From assembly GCA_021777685.1 (NCBI GenBank), contig JAJYDH010000204.1:1-10324 (forward strand): a DNA stretch of 10,324 nt, in the 5' to 3' direction. The notes beneath the pieces were generated by a model. It did no database searches and had not been told where the DNA came from. It worked only from the letters and a program-made list of their open reading frames with translations. This stretch comes from Planctomycetota bacterium. GTDB lineage: Bacteria > Planctomycetota > Planctomycetia > Isosphaerales > Isosphaeraceae. The first letter of the stretch is position 1, and each line of letters begins with the position of its first letter. The position numbers and the translations under genes were made by a program. Positions 1 to 8,165 of this stretch are shown here, piece by piece.

Positions 1-3000
1 TCGGCGGCATCGCCCCGGGCCTCGGCGACGGCCCGGGCGAGCGGGTCGGCCTTCGAGGGGTCGGGCTTCCTCGCCTGCTCGGCCAGCGAGGCGGCCTCGC
101 GGACGGCCTGCTGGGCGTTCTCGACGATGGGCGATGATCGATGGGCGATGGCCGAGGGAGGGTCGCCCGCCGGATGGGTCAGCTCGGCGGCGATGGCCTT
201 CTGGCGGTCGGCGAGCTGCGCCGGGTCGGCCTGGGCCTCGGGGGTTTCGAGGGCGTGCTCGGCGCGGGCGAGGGCGGCGGCCAGCTCCCGGGGCGAGATG
301 TCGTCGGTCAGGCGTCGGGCGAGGGCCTGCGCGGCCTCGGCGGCGAGCTTCGCGTCCTCGGGCTTCGCGTCGGGGGCGGCGGCCCGGTCGGCCAGGCGGA
401 CGGCCTCGGCCTGGAGCGCGGGGGCCTCGGCGGCGGCGGGGAGGTTCCGGAGCGCGGTCGCGATCCGCTTGCGGTCGAGCGCGGCCTGGTCGCGGGCGGC
501 GGGGTCGGCCTCGGCCTCGGCCTCGGCGGGCTTCGACCGCTCGGCGGTGAGGGCCTCGGCGGCGGCCCGCTGCTCGGCGGCGAGGGCCTCGGCGAGGTCA
601 TCCAGCGGCATCCCGCCCTGCGCCTTCAGCTCCAGCCGGTAGAGGGCGGCCTGGGCGTCGGCCTTGGCCGAGGCCAGGGTCTCGCGGAGCCTCTTCGACT
701 TGTCGGGGTCGAAGCCGGCCGGCGGCGGGGGCGGGGCGTTGACGCCGAAGGCCCACTCGCCGTTGCCGGTCCCGCAGCGGACGACCAGCCGGTTGACCCC
801 TTCGAGCAGCTCGACGTCGACCTTGTCCTGGCCGGCGGTGTAACCCCGGGAGCCGCCGTACTCGAAGACCTGCTTCCCGTTCAGCCAGATGATGAGCGTG
901 TCGTCCGACCCGATCGAAAGCTGGGCCTTGCGCCGGGCCGGGCTGGTGATCTCGGCCACGCCGAAGGCGGCCTGGTTGTCCTTCGTGCTGAAGATCTGGC
1001 CGAGGTTGACCTTGCCCTCGCCCCCTTCGAACGGGGCGGCCTTCCATTCCAGGGGCTTGCCGTCGGGGCCGTCGACCTTGGCGCCGAAGTCGACCGGCCT
1101 GGCGGGGTCGAAGGGGATTTTCGGGCTCATGGTCGGGAACGGGCCGAGGACGTGCCACGTCGCCGGGGGCTTCGACTTCGCGTCGTCCTGGCGAGGGGGG
1201 GCCTGGTCCTTGACGGCCTGGATCTGGTCGGCGAGCCGGGCGGCGCGGGCCGCGGCGCGGTCGCGCTGGGGGCGGACGCGGGGCTCGACGTCGAGCTTCG
1301 CCAGGGCCTCGGCGACCTCCTTCTCCTTCTGGATCAGCGGGGCGATCTTCTCGGCGAGGTCGGTCGCGGCCCGGGCGTCGGCGTTGGGCCTGTCGGCCTT
1401 GGGCCAGGTCTCGTGGATCTGGCGGTCGATCTCGCGGAGGACTTCCTCCTCCTTGCGCTTGGCCTCGTCGATCTTCCGGCGCGACTCGTCGAGCTTGCGG
1501 TAGGGGTCGGTCAGGGCTTCGGCGAGCTGGTTGAGGGCCCGCTTGGCCTGGTTCTGGCGGTCCTCGGCCTCGCGGGGCTTGAGGCCCTTGAGGTTCTCGG
1601 ACGCCTTCTCGGCGGCCTCGACGGCCTCGCGGGCCTGGCCCTTCTGGGCCTCGGGCGCGACGATCCCGGCGGCGAGCCTGGCGATCTCCTCCTGGCGGTC
1701 GGCGAGGGGTTTGGATCGGGCGGCGAAGGCGGCCTTCTCGTCGGGCGGGAGGTTCTCCTTCTTGCGGGGCTCGGCCACGGCGGCGACGACGTCGTTGGCG
1801 AGCGCCTCCTGGCGGCGGGCGAGCCGGCGGGCGAGGGCCTTGGCGTCGTTCGGGACGTCCTCGACGTCGCGGGCGAGGCGGCGGAGGTTATGCTCGGACT
1901 CTTCGAGCCGGCGGACGGCGTCGGGGAGGTCGCCGCGCTCGATCGGGTCGACGGGCCGGCGGACAGACTCGGCGTCGAGCCGGCTCCGGTTGTTCTCGGC
2001 GAGCGGGTCGTCGACCTGGAGCGCGAGCCGGCGGGCGTCGTCCTCCAGGTCCTTCTGGGCCTGGGCGATCTCTTGGACGGCCGGGTCGGTCTTCGGGGCC
2101 TCGCCGGTCTTCCGCGCCTCGGCCCGCTGCTTCTCGGCGAGGGCGCGGGCCTGCCTGGCGAGCTTCGCGGCCTCCTCGGCCTGCGAGGCGAGCACGCCGG
2201 CGCGGAGCGCGGGGGACTGGGCGAGGAGGGCGTCGAGCGCCTTGCGGAGCGCGTCCTGGTCGGCGGCGAGTTTGGCCCGGTCGGCCGGCGCCTGCTCGGC
2301 CCTGGCGGCGAGGGCGTCCTCCTTCGCGGCCAGCTCGCGGAGCTTCTGGCGGTCGAGGTCGACCTTGGCCAGGGCGTCGAACTGGCGGCGGATCTCGTCG
2401 AGCCGGCTGCCCAGGGCACCCAGGCGGGCGTCGGCCTGGCGGAGTTCGGCGAGCCGCTTCGTCGCGTCGGCCGCCTTGCGGGCCTTGTCGAGCTGGTCCC
2501 GGCCGGCCTCGGCCTCCAGCTCGGCGGCCTGGCGGACGGGTCGGGCGAGCGGGCCGTAAGTGGGGTCGCCCTGGAGGTCGCGGGCCAGGAGCTGGAGCTT
2601 GTCCTCGACGGCGCGTGCCTCGGCCTCGCGGGAGGCGAGGTCGGCGTCGCGGCCGGCGTCCCACGCGGCGCCCTCGCGTCGGGCGGCGTCGGCGGCGTAG
2701 CGGAGCTGCTCGGTCTCGCGGCGGTTGGCCTCGTTGGACTTGCGGGCCTGGTCCAGCCGGGCCTGGAACGACTCGCGGCGGACCCGGTCGTCGCGGGCCA
2801 GCATCGGCTCGGCCGTGGCGACGATCGAGATCGCCCGGGCGTCCGACCAGGTCACGTTCGGCCCCTTCGGCGTGGGGCGGTTGTCGGCCACCTTGATCCG
2901 ATACGCCAGGGCGTCGCCCGGCTCCAGGGCCAGCCCGGCGAGGCTCAGCGACCCCACCCCCCGCGCGACCGGGGTGTTCAACCCTTCGAGCTTGAGGTCG

Positions 3001-4421
3001 ACGTGCCCGGCCTTCGTCTCCTCGGGCGACTTCGAGCGGCGAAGCTCGTAATGAAGCTCGGCCGAGGCGACGGCGTAGTCGTCGCGGGCGGCGACCCCGA
3101 CCTCCAGCACGTCGTCGGGCCGGGCCTCGCTGACGGCCGACGGCCCCTTGATCGCGAGGGTCGGCGGGGCGTCGGGCCGGACGACGAGCTGCCGGGCCTC
3201 GGGCCGGCCGTCGAGGCCGTTCCGGTCGCGGCGGAGGGTCACGACGAACGGGCCGGTCGCCTCGGCCTCGACGGTCGCCGTCGCCGTCTTGCGGTCGGCC
3301 GAAGGGGTGATCTCGACCGCCTTCGGCTTGCCCGACGCGACCGGCCAGGCCAGCTCGACCTTCTCGACGGGCGAGCCGAGGGCGATCGTCAGGACGACCC
3401 GGCTCCCCTCGACGGCCTCGATCCGCGCGGGGTCCCTGGCCTGCGATGCGGCCAGTTTGGTATAGGAGGGCGGCTCGACCCGGGCCGAGAGGCCGGCGAT
3501 CGTCGGCGGCTCGACGGCCGTGACCTTGTAGGACCGACTCCTCGCGGCGGTGGTCGAGACCCGGTAGGTCATCGAGCCGGCCACGCGGGGCAAGGTGACG
3601 TCGAAGGCCCGGCTCGCGCTTGCGGAGGAGGATTCGGACGTCCGGGGGACCATCCGGGTCCGGTGCGCCGTCCCCTGCGCGTCGACCCATTCGAGCGTGG
3701 CGGCCTCGGGCGGGCCGGCCTGGCCGTACCGGGGGGCGACCGTCGCCTCGATCGCCAGGTCCGAGCCGACCGCCACGACCTTGTCGCCGGGCGCGACCGT
3801 CAGGGCGAACCAGCCGACGCGGTCGAGGTCCCTCCAGGGGGCGAGGAACCGCAGGCCCAGCGTCCGGAACGGGTCGGGCCGGACGAAACTTGGCGCCACG
3901 ACCAGCCCCACCGCCAGCATCCCCAGGATCAGCCGGCCGATCGGCCGGCCGGGCGCGTGGACCCGCGACGGGTCGAAATCGCCCGCGTGCCCGGCGGCGT
4001 CCTCGGCCAGCGCGGCGATCAGGGCGGGCGAGCCGTTGGGATGGCTCGCGTCGTCGAGCAGCGCGATCGAGCCGGTCAGCCGCTCGCCGAGCCGGGGGTC
4101 GACCCGCTCGGCCACCGCCGCCAGGTCGATCCACCGAGACCGTCGGAACATGGGCCGGAGCACGCCCAGCAGCACGATCAGGCCGACCGTCGCCGCCCAG
4201 GCGCCCCAGATCGCCCACCGGGCCTCATTCGGCAAGGTCCAGAGGAAATCCGCCGCCATCCCCAGCGCGGCCCCAACCGCCCCCACCAATCCGATCGTGC
4301 CCAGGCCCCGGGCCGAGGCCAGCGAGCGGAGCCGGAAGTCGACCCGCCGCAGAGCCCGGCGGATCGGCCGGGAGGGCAACGTCGAGGCGGCGGACGCGGG
4401 GGGGATCGCGATCTGGGTCAT
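1..4421 (-). CDS. Giant DUF4175-like membrane protein with long coiled coils and an embedded jelly-roll-like domain (C-terminus outside window)
   Basis: The frame is open from ATG 4421 to the window edge (1,473 codons, no stop), with AGGAG 8 nt upstream. Three hydrophobic segments lie at residues about 39-60, 69-91 and 162-178. Next come Ig-like beta-rich stretches (about 200-530) with the motif 'VEPPSYTKL' near 315, which resembles DUF4175 proteins. Residues about 540-1085 are Ala/Arg/Glu/Lys/Gln-rich heptad sequence, predicted coiled coil. At about 1085-1230 a compact beta domain begins 'WHVLGPFP' and carries 'GSDDTLIIWLNGKQVF', a PA14/carbohydrate-binding-like pattern common in planctomycete proteins. 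Coiled coil resumes to the edge. The likely role is an envelope-anchored structural or scaffold protein working with the vWA protein encoded upstream; no catalytic motif is visible. It lies 133 nt after the membrane-protein gene. The family assignment is inferred from layout and motifs; the true function is unknown. Confidence 0.85.
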   Translation of the reverse strand, partial: MTQIAIPPASAASTLPSRPIRRALRRVDFRLRSLASARGLGTIGLVGAVGAALGMAADFLWTLPNEARWAIWGAWAATVGLIVLLGVLRPMFRRSRWIDLAAVAERVDPRLGERLTGSIALLDDASHPNGSPALIAALAEDAAGHAGDFDPSRVHAPGRPIGRLILGMLAVGLVVAPSFVRPDPFRTLGLRFLAPWRDLDRVGWFALTVAPGDKVVAVGSDLAIEATVAPRYGQAGPPEAATLEWVDAQGTAHRTRMVPRTSESSSASASRAFDVTLPRVAGSMTYRVSTTAARSRSYKVTAVEPPTIAGLSARVEPPSYTKLAASQARDPARIEAVEGSRVVLTIALGSPVEKVELAWPVASGKPKAVEITPSADRKTATATVEAEATGPFVVTLRRDRNGLDGRPEARQLVVRPDAPPTLAIKGPSAVSEARPDDVLEVGVAARDDYAVASAELHYELRRSKSPEETKAGHVDLKLEGLNTPVARGVGSLSLAGLALEPGDALAYRIKVADNRPTPKGPNVTWSDARAISIVATAEPMLARDDRVRRESFQARLDQARKSNEANRRETEQLRYAADAARREGAAWDAGRDADLASREAEARAVEDKLQLLARDLQGDPTYGPLARPVRQAAELEAEAGRDQLDKARKAADATKRLAELRQADARLGALGSRLDEIRRQFDALAKVDLDRQKLRELAAKEDALAARAEQAPADRAKLAADQDALRKALDALLAQSPALRAGVLASQAEEAAKLARQARALAEKQRAEARKTGEAPKTDPAVQEIAQAQKDLEDDARRLALQVDDPLAENNRSRLDAESVRRPVDPIERGDLPDAVRRLEESEHNLRRLARDVEDVPNDAKALARRLARRQEALANDVVAAVAEPRKKENLPPDEKAAFAARSKPLADRQEEIARLAAGIVAPEAQKGQAREAVEAAEKASENLKGLKPREAEDRQNQAKRALNQLAEALTDPYRKLDESRRKIDEAKRKEEEVLREIDRQIHETWPKADRPNADARAATDLAEKIAPLIQKEKEVAEALAKLDVEPRVRPQRDRAAARAARLADQIQAVKDQAPPRQDDAKSKPPATWHVLGPFPTMSPKIPFDPARPVDFGAKVDGPDGKPLEWKAAPFEGGEGKVNLGQIFSTKDNQAAFGVAEITSPARRKAQLSIGSDDTLIIWLNGKQVFEYGGSRGYTAGQDKVDVELLEGVNRLVVRCGTGNGEWAFGVNAPPPPPAGFDPDKSKRLRETLASAKADAQAALYRLELKAQGGMPLDDLAEALAAEQRAAAEALTAERSKPAEAEAEADPAARDQAALDRKRIATALRNLPAAAEAPALQAEAVRLADRAAAPDAKPEDAKLAAEAAQALARRLTDDISPRELAAALARAEHALETPEAQADPAQLADRQKAIAAELTHPAGDPPSAIAHRSSPIVENAQQAVREAASLAEQARKPDPSKADPLARAVAEARGDAA

Positions 4422-4429
4422 GGTGGGGG

Positions 4430-4434
4430 CTCCT
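4430..4434 (-). promoter_or_regulatory. Ribosome binding site of the giant membrane protein
   Basis: AGGAG on the minus strand, 8 nt before ATG 4421. It supports this start over later in-frame ATG codons, which would cut into the first membrane segment. Confidence 0.7.
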
Positions 4435-4554
4435 GTTCCCTCAAGCTTAGACCGAGGGCCGCGATTCGGAGAGGCACGACCCACGGATCAGCATCCCTTT
4501 TCCGGGGGCCGGTGGCAACGGAAATCGATGGATGGGACGGAGAATGGGGGCAGA

Positions 4555-5157
4555 TCAGAGGAACAGCAGAGCGAACGGCGACGCCAGCCCGAGCAGTACC
4601 CAGGCCACGCCGATGATCCGGCCCAGGCGGTCGATCCACGATGGCTCCGCGCGCCAGCGGCGGCCCAGGAGCAGGGTCGTCCACGCCACCAGGACCGCCA
4701 GCCCGAGCGACGCGGGGAGCATCAAGACGCCCTGGAGCATGACGACCTGGTCGAGCCCGCCGATAAGCCACGACATGGAAACGCTCATGATTCCAACGAC
4801 CAGCCCCATGAACCCGATCGCCATCGACGCGGCGATCCCGGCCATCAGCCCCGGCTGGCGGGCCATGCGGCGGGACCTCGGCCGGGGCTTGAGAAGCCGG
4901 AGCGGGATCAGCGCCACCGTCCACGCCGCGAGGACCGGCAACGCGACGAGGTAAAGGAGCAGGGCCATCTTGGCGAATTCCCGCCCGGTCCATGCCTCGC
5001 GGATCAGGCTCAGGAAGTCCCCCTCACCGATCAACCGCTCCAGGACATGCACCAGGGCATATCCGACCGCCGTCGCCGCCACCAGGATCATCCCGTCCAG
5101 CAGCGTGAACCGCCGCCGAGGGGCCGAGGCCCGATCCGTCGCCGTCCCGCTCGCCAT
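4555..5157 (-). CDS. Small polytopic membrane protein, five predicted helices, unknown function
   Basis: This encodes 200 aa from ATG 5157, which has GGAGG 5 nt upstream. In-frame alternatives are ATG 5184 (GGAGG 10 nt upstream) and GTG 5220 (no clear ribosome site). A short basic N-terminus (RRR at 14-16) precedes 'FTLLDGMILVAATAVG', an opening I associate with small membrane proteins of Isosphaeraceae. Hydrophobic segments fall at about 18-38, 62-87, 102-124, 138-165 and 179-199, with a very basic loop at 89-101 (KPRPRSRRMAR) that should face the cytoplasm. I see no enzyme motif, so no function is proposed. It sits 87 nt after the HicB-like gene and 133 nt before the giant gene on the same strand, so co-transcription is plausible. 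That it is a real gene is well supported by the ribosome site, hydrophobic pattern and compact length. Confidence 0.75.
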   Translation of the reverse strand: MASGTATDRASAPRRRFTLLDGMILVAATAVGYALVHVLERLIGEGDFLSLIREAWTGREFAKMALLLYLVALPVLAAWTVALIPLRLLKPRPRSRRMARQPGLMAGIAASMAIGFMGLVVGIMSVSMSWLIGGLDQVVMLQGVLMLPASLGLAVLVAWTTLLLGRRWRAEPSWIDRLGRIIGVAWVLLGLASPFALLFL

Positions 5158-5244
5158 CCGGGCCTCCGTTTCCCTGTGGAGCATCGGGGAGAATCCTCCC
5201 GGCATGACCTGGCCGCTCACCTCGTCCAGGAGTGCCGAGCCGGA

Positions 5245-5475
5245 TCACGCGATCTTCCGGGCGGCGTCCGTGCCGGCGGTCGGAGGCGGTATAGGCTGCC
5301 CGTCCCGACGGGCGATCTCGATCCACTCCTCGACGATCCGGCACAATTCCCGGTAGACCTCGACCTCGTCGGTCCCGTGACAGCACGGTCCGATGATGCC
5401 GGGGCACTGGCCGACGAACGCTCCGTCCTCTTCCGACCACTCCACGACCTTCACATACCTCGCGGCGTCGGTCAT
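5245..5475 (-). CDS. Solitary HicB-like antitoxin-fold protein
   Basis: This encodes 76 aa from ATG 5475, with GGAGG 7 nt upstream. The order 'VKVVEWSEEDGAFVGQCPGI', then GTDEVEVYRELCRIVEEWIE, then 'GQPIPPP' matches the HicB fold (partially degraded RNase H-like domain: beta strand with acidic turn, xCPG turn, helix, PIPPP tail). In the usual TA pair, HicB neutralises HicA, a small RNA-cleaving dsRBD-fold toxin, and often carries a C-terminal ribbon-helix-helix or HTH DNA-binding domain. Here the tail after PIPPP is only about 12 residues, so no DNA-binding domain is present, and no HicA-like gene is seen next to it. The start overlaps the stop of a truncated upstream gene (ATGA). It may be a regulatory leftover, or a HicB-fold protein with another partner. 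The fold assignment is fairly confident; antitoxin activity is inference. Confidence 0.75.
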   Translation of the reverse strand: MTDAARYVKVVEWSEEDGAFVGQCPGIIGPCCHGTDEVEVYRELCRIVEEWIEIARRDGQPIPPPTAGTDAARKIA

Positions 5476-5510
5476 GCCTGGGCCTCCTCGATCGCCCGCC
5501 GGACCTCTGA
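5472..5510 (-). pseudogene. C-terminal remnant of a gene cut off by the palindromic element
   Basis: Between the element and the HicB-like gene, a frame reading SEVRRAIEEAQA ends in TGA at 5474-5472. This overlaps the hicB-like ATG as ATGA, the usual sign of translational coupling between two genes of a pair. The upstream part would have to run through the element, where the frame reads through the palindrome and has no plausible start. The simplest reading is that a partner gene lost its 5' part when the repeat inserted or recombined. Only 12 codons remain, too few to name the family; HicA is not recognisable. It could also be chance. Confidence 0.4.
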
Positions 5511-5640
5511 CTCGTTCCCACGCTCCGCGTGGGAATGCCTTCCCGGACGCTCCGCGTCCTCTCCCGATCGGCACGGCCTGGCTCGAAGACGACGCAGGAG
5601 CGTCGAAGACGGCATTCCCACGGGGGACCGTGGGAACGAG
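5511..5640. repeat. REP/BIME-like or MITE-like palindromic element with four hairpins
   Basis: The ends are 12-bp perfect inverted repeats (CTCGTTCCCACG at 5511-5522, CGTGGGAACGAG at 5629-5640) within longer 29/30-bp imperfect ones. Each end folds alone: TTCCCACGC-TCC-GCGTGGGAA (5515-5535) and TTCCCACGG-GGGA-CCGTGGGAA (5615-5636). Two inner hairpins follow the same symmetry: GGACGC-TCC-GCGTCC (5545-5559) and CGACGC-AGGA-GCGTCG (5590-5605). There is no coding frame and no clear target-site duplication. The GTTCCCACGCtccGCGTGGGAA type of palindrome is, to my knowledge, dispersed in many bacterial genomes including planctomycetes. Spread in trans by a REP-associated tyrosine transposase is the likely mechanism (inference). 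It separates the vWA gene from the HicB-like gene and may also stabilise or attenuate the mRNA. Confidence 0.85.
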
Positions 5641-5676
5641 GCGTTTTACGTCCAATTGCGATGAAAATCCCTATCA

Positions 5677-8073
5677 TCAAGGCAATCCCGCCCGCTTCCT
5701 CAAGATCCACTCGGCGGTCAGGATCGTGAAGAAGAGGATCAGGGTGCCGGGGTGGTCCCAGAGGGGGATCTCCTCGGTCCTCTCGACGGGCTTCGTCTTC
5801 GATTTCAGGTAGGCGGGGAGCTGCGCGGCCTGATAATCGGCGAAGACCTTCCCCCCGGTGGCGGCGGCCAGGCGTTCGAGCGGGTCGCGGGCGGCGGCGA
5901 GCTCGATGCGCTCGGAGGTGTCCCTCGGCGCGACCTCCAGCGGGGCCTCGGGGATCGGCCCGGCCCCTTGAGTCTGGGAGTACGCGAGCAGTTGCGGGGC
6001 GTCGAGCCGGACGACGTAGTTCCCCTCGGGAAGGCCGGGGGCGACGCCCTCGAAGACGCGGGGCTGGCCGGGGACGGGCCGGAGCGGCACGACGGCGACG
6101 GCCTCGGCCGAGCTGTCGCGGCGGAAGACCCTCGCGGCGATCAGGAGGTCGGGCGGGAGCCCGGTGACGTCCTCGGCGATCCGGGCCTGGAGCCGGACGC
6201 CTTCCCCTTCGCCGACCCTCGGCCTCAGCGGGCCGTGGCGGACCACCCGGTTGCCGACGGCCAGCGTGCCCGAGCCGGCCCAGCGGATCACCTGGCCCCA
6301 GAACCGGTGATGGACCTCGTCGCCGACGCGGAACCGCCACCGCCAGGTGCCGTTCGTGCCGACCCAGAGCACCTTGCCGAGCCCGTAAGGCTGGGCCGCG
6401 ATCGCGGCGCCCTCGTCCTCACGCCCCGGGGCCGAGGCCAGCGTCGAGGCCGACGGCTTGGCCTTGCCGGCGATCGCCCACGGGAGCCGGGGGAGGCTGG
6501 ACCACGTCGTCCGGCTCCCCTCGGGGCCCTCGCCGATCTGGAGCATCGGCCAGGCGTCGGGGTCGTCGAGGACGTCGGACGGCGGGACCAGCGCCACGCC
6601 GGGGGGCAAGGCCGGGTGCGCGGGGTCGGCGCTCGCGGCGTCGACGGCCAGCGGCCGGGGGTCGAGCACGGGGAGGAGAGACTTCGGGCCCTCGCCCGCC
6701 AGGGTCGGCCAGAATCGCGGGCCGGGCAGGAAGACCAGCGTCCCGCCGCGCTCGGCGACGTAGGCGTCGAGCCTCGCCCACGACTCGGGCGGGAAGTCGG
6801 CGGGGTCGACGTCGCCGACGACGATCAGGTCGTACCGGTTCAGGGGGTCGGCGGCCGGCTTCTCGGGCCGGGGGTCCAGGGCCGTCGGGTAGGTCGATTC
6901 GGCCGATCCGGTCGTGCCCGGCTGGTGGAAGACGACGGCGTCGACGGTCACGCGGGGGTCGCGGGCCAGGGCGTTCCGGAGGTACTGGAACTCCCAGCGG
7001 GCCTCGCCGTCGACCAAAAGGACGCGGGCCTTGTCGTCGGCCACGCGGACGACCACGGTCTTCCGGTCGTTGTCGGGCCGGACGTCCTCGGGGCCGGGCT
7101 CGACGGAGACGGTCAGGGGGATGGACCCCTCGACGTCGAGCGGGACGCGGAACGTCGCCGTCGGCCGCGATCGGTCGGCGGGCACGCGGACGGTCTGCCT
7201 CATCGGCTCGGCGCCCGGGCGTTCGAGCGTCACGTCGACGGCGGCGTCGGGCTCCAGGCCGTCGAGCTTGATCGAGGCCGAGACGTGGGCGACGTCCCCC
7301 TTGTTCACCCCCTCGGGCGCCTTGACCGAGGCCACCGCGTTGTCGGGCGGAGGGGCCGTCGATCCGACCATGACGGGATAGATCGGGATGCCCCGGGCGG
7401 CCAGGCGGTCGACCAGCGGCGAGGGGTCGCCCGGCGCGTTCTGGCGGCCGTCGGTCAGCAGGACCACGCCCAGCACCGGCGCGTCGCCGGGGAGCTTCAG
7501 CGCCTGGGCCAGCGCGGGGGCCCAGTCGGTGGTCGACCGCCCGGGGTCGCCGGTCCGGGGGGGCTTGCGGAGCGCCTCGGCCAGGTCGGGCAGCGGGCTT
7601 TCGGGCAGGGCCCCGCCGGCGAAGGCGGTCGAGCGGACGTCGTGGTCGGCCGAGAGCCGGGCCAGGGCCGATTCCGGGCCGTCGATCAGGCGGCGGGCGA
7701 TGTCGCGGCGGGTCAGGCCCTCGACGCGGTCGCCGGGGCTCGTCGACAGGGCCTTCAGCTCCTCGGGGGGCCGCCTCGGGTCGACGGTCGTCATGCTCTC
7801 CGAGTCGTCCACGGCGACGAGCACCCGGCCCCGGACCGTCTCGCTCCAGACCCTCGCGGCGATCGGCTCGAAGAGGGCGAGCACCAGCACCGCCGCCGCC
7901 AGGACGCGGAGCCCCAGCAGGCCCAGCCCGGCCGGCCGGGAGACCATCCGCCGCTCTTCCCGGTAGAGCAACAGCAGCAGCACCAGGGCCGCCAGCCCGG
8001 CCAGCAGCCAGAGCCACCACTGGCCGCCCCCGGCCAGTAGGAGCCGCCGCCCGCCCGCGAAGTCGAACGTCAT
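5677..8073 (-). CDS. vWA-domain membrane protein with glutamine-amidotransferase-like domain (BatA-like)
   Basis: This encodes 798 aa from ATG 8073; a weak GGAAAG lies 9 nt upstream. Two N-terminal membrane helices (about 18-37 and 50-69) are followed by a vWA domain (about 83-240) with an intact metal site: D89-x-S91-x-S93, TTD at 181-183 and 'LLTDGR' at 206-210. A beta-rich Ig-like part spans about 245-345. A GATase1-like Rossmann part (about 348-600) starts 'KARVLLVDGE' and includes 'YDLIVVGDVD'. It has no visible GxCxG nucleophile, so it is probably non-catalytic. 'WRWRFRVGDEVHHRFWGQVI' (577-596) is characteristic of this family. A last helix (about 776-791) ends in 'EWILRKRAGL'. Such proteins typically neighbour MoxR ATPases and DUF58 proteins and bind partners at the membrane through the metal site. 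It is first in its unit here. Domain calls are strong; the cellular role is unproven. Confidence 0.92.
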   Translation of the reverse strand: MTFDFAGGRRLLLAGGGQWWLWLLAGLAALVLLLLLYREERRMVSRPAGLGLLGLRVLAAAVLVLALFEPIAARVWSETVRGRVLVAVDDSESMTTVDPRRPPEELKALSTSPGDRVEGLTRRDIARRLIDGPESALARLSADHDVRSTAFAGGALPESPLPDLAEALRKPPRTGDPGRSTTDWAPALAQALKLPGDAPVLGVVLLTDGRQNAPGDPSPLVDRLAARGIPIYPVMVGSTAPPPDNAVASVKAPEGVNKGDVAHVSASIKLDGLEPDAAVDVTLERPGAEPMRQTVRVPADRSRPTATFRVPLDVEGSIPLTVSVEPGPEDVRPDNDRKTVVVRVADDKARVLLVDGEARWEFQYLRNALARDPRVTVDAVVFHQPGTTGSAESTYPTALDPRPEKPAADPLNRYDLIVVGDVDPADFPPESWARLDAYVAERGGTLVFLPGPRFWPTLAGEGPKSLLPVLDPRPLAVDAASADPAHPALPPGVALVPPSDVLDDPDAWPMLQIGEGPEGSRTTWSSLPRLPWAIAGKAKPSASTLASAPGREDEGAAIAAQPYGLGKVLWVGTNGTWRWRFRVGDEVHHRFWGQVIRWAGSGTLAVGNRVVRHGPLRPRVGEGEGVRLQARIAEDVTGLPPDLLIAARVFRRDSSAEAVAVVPLRPVPGQPRVFEGVAPGLPEGNYVVRLDAPQLLAYSQTQGAGPIPEAPLEVAPRDTSERIELAAARDPLERLAAATGGKVFADYQAAQLPAYLKSKTKPVERTEEIPLWDHPGTLILFFTILTAEWILRKRAGLP

Positions 8074-8136
8074 CGATGGTCACTTTCCGGTTGGTATGAG
8101 GCCGGTTCCGCATCCCCGCGACCCTGATCCCCGCCG

Positions 8137-8165
8137 ATTGTAACCGGCGCGAGAGGGGCCGGGAA
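8137..8165 (-). promoter_or_regulatory. Candidate sigma70-type promoter of the vWA transcription unit
   Basis: On the minus strand, TACAAT (8142-8137; 5 of 6 to TATAAT) lies 17 nt from TTCCCG (8165-8160; 3 of 6 to TTGACA). It would start RNA near 8130, about 57 nt before ATG 8073. The -10 stands out in GC-rich DNA but the -35 is poor. Confidence 0.4.

Noticed and set aside
1888..4218. Arg/Pro-rich open frame on the minus strand within the giant gene
   Set aside because: Out of frame with the coding frame that gives membrane helices, coiled coil and the jelly-roll-like domain; composition is typical of a GC-rich shifted frame.
4435..4554. Internal promoter for the giant gene (TTGCCA-N17-GATGCT on minus)
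   Set aside because: The -35 is good but the -10 matches only 3 of 6 bases, too weak to list as a feature.
141..4616. Open frame of 1,491 codons on the plus strand, rich in Gly, Leu, Val and Ala
   Set aside because: It is the complement of the giant minus-strand gene. In high-GC DNA the antisense frame rarely meets stops. It has no ribosome site, no domain pattern and low-complexity composition.
5476..5655. Longer N-terminus for the HicB-like protein running through the palindromic element
   Set aside because: The added residues are the translated repeat. ATG 5475 has a good ribosome site and begins the conserved fold.
5752..8040. Open frame of 762 codons on the plus strand opposite the vWA gene
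   Set aside because: Antisense shadow of a gene with clear domains; its translation is Gly/Arg/Asp-rich without recognisable features.
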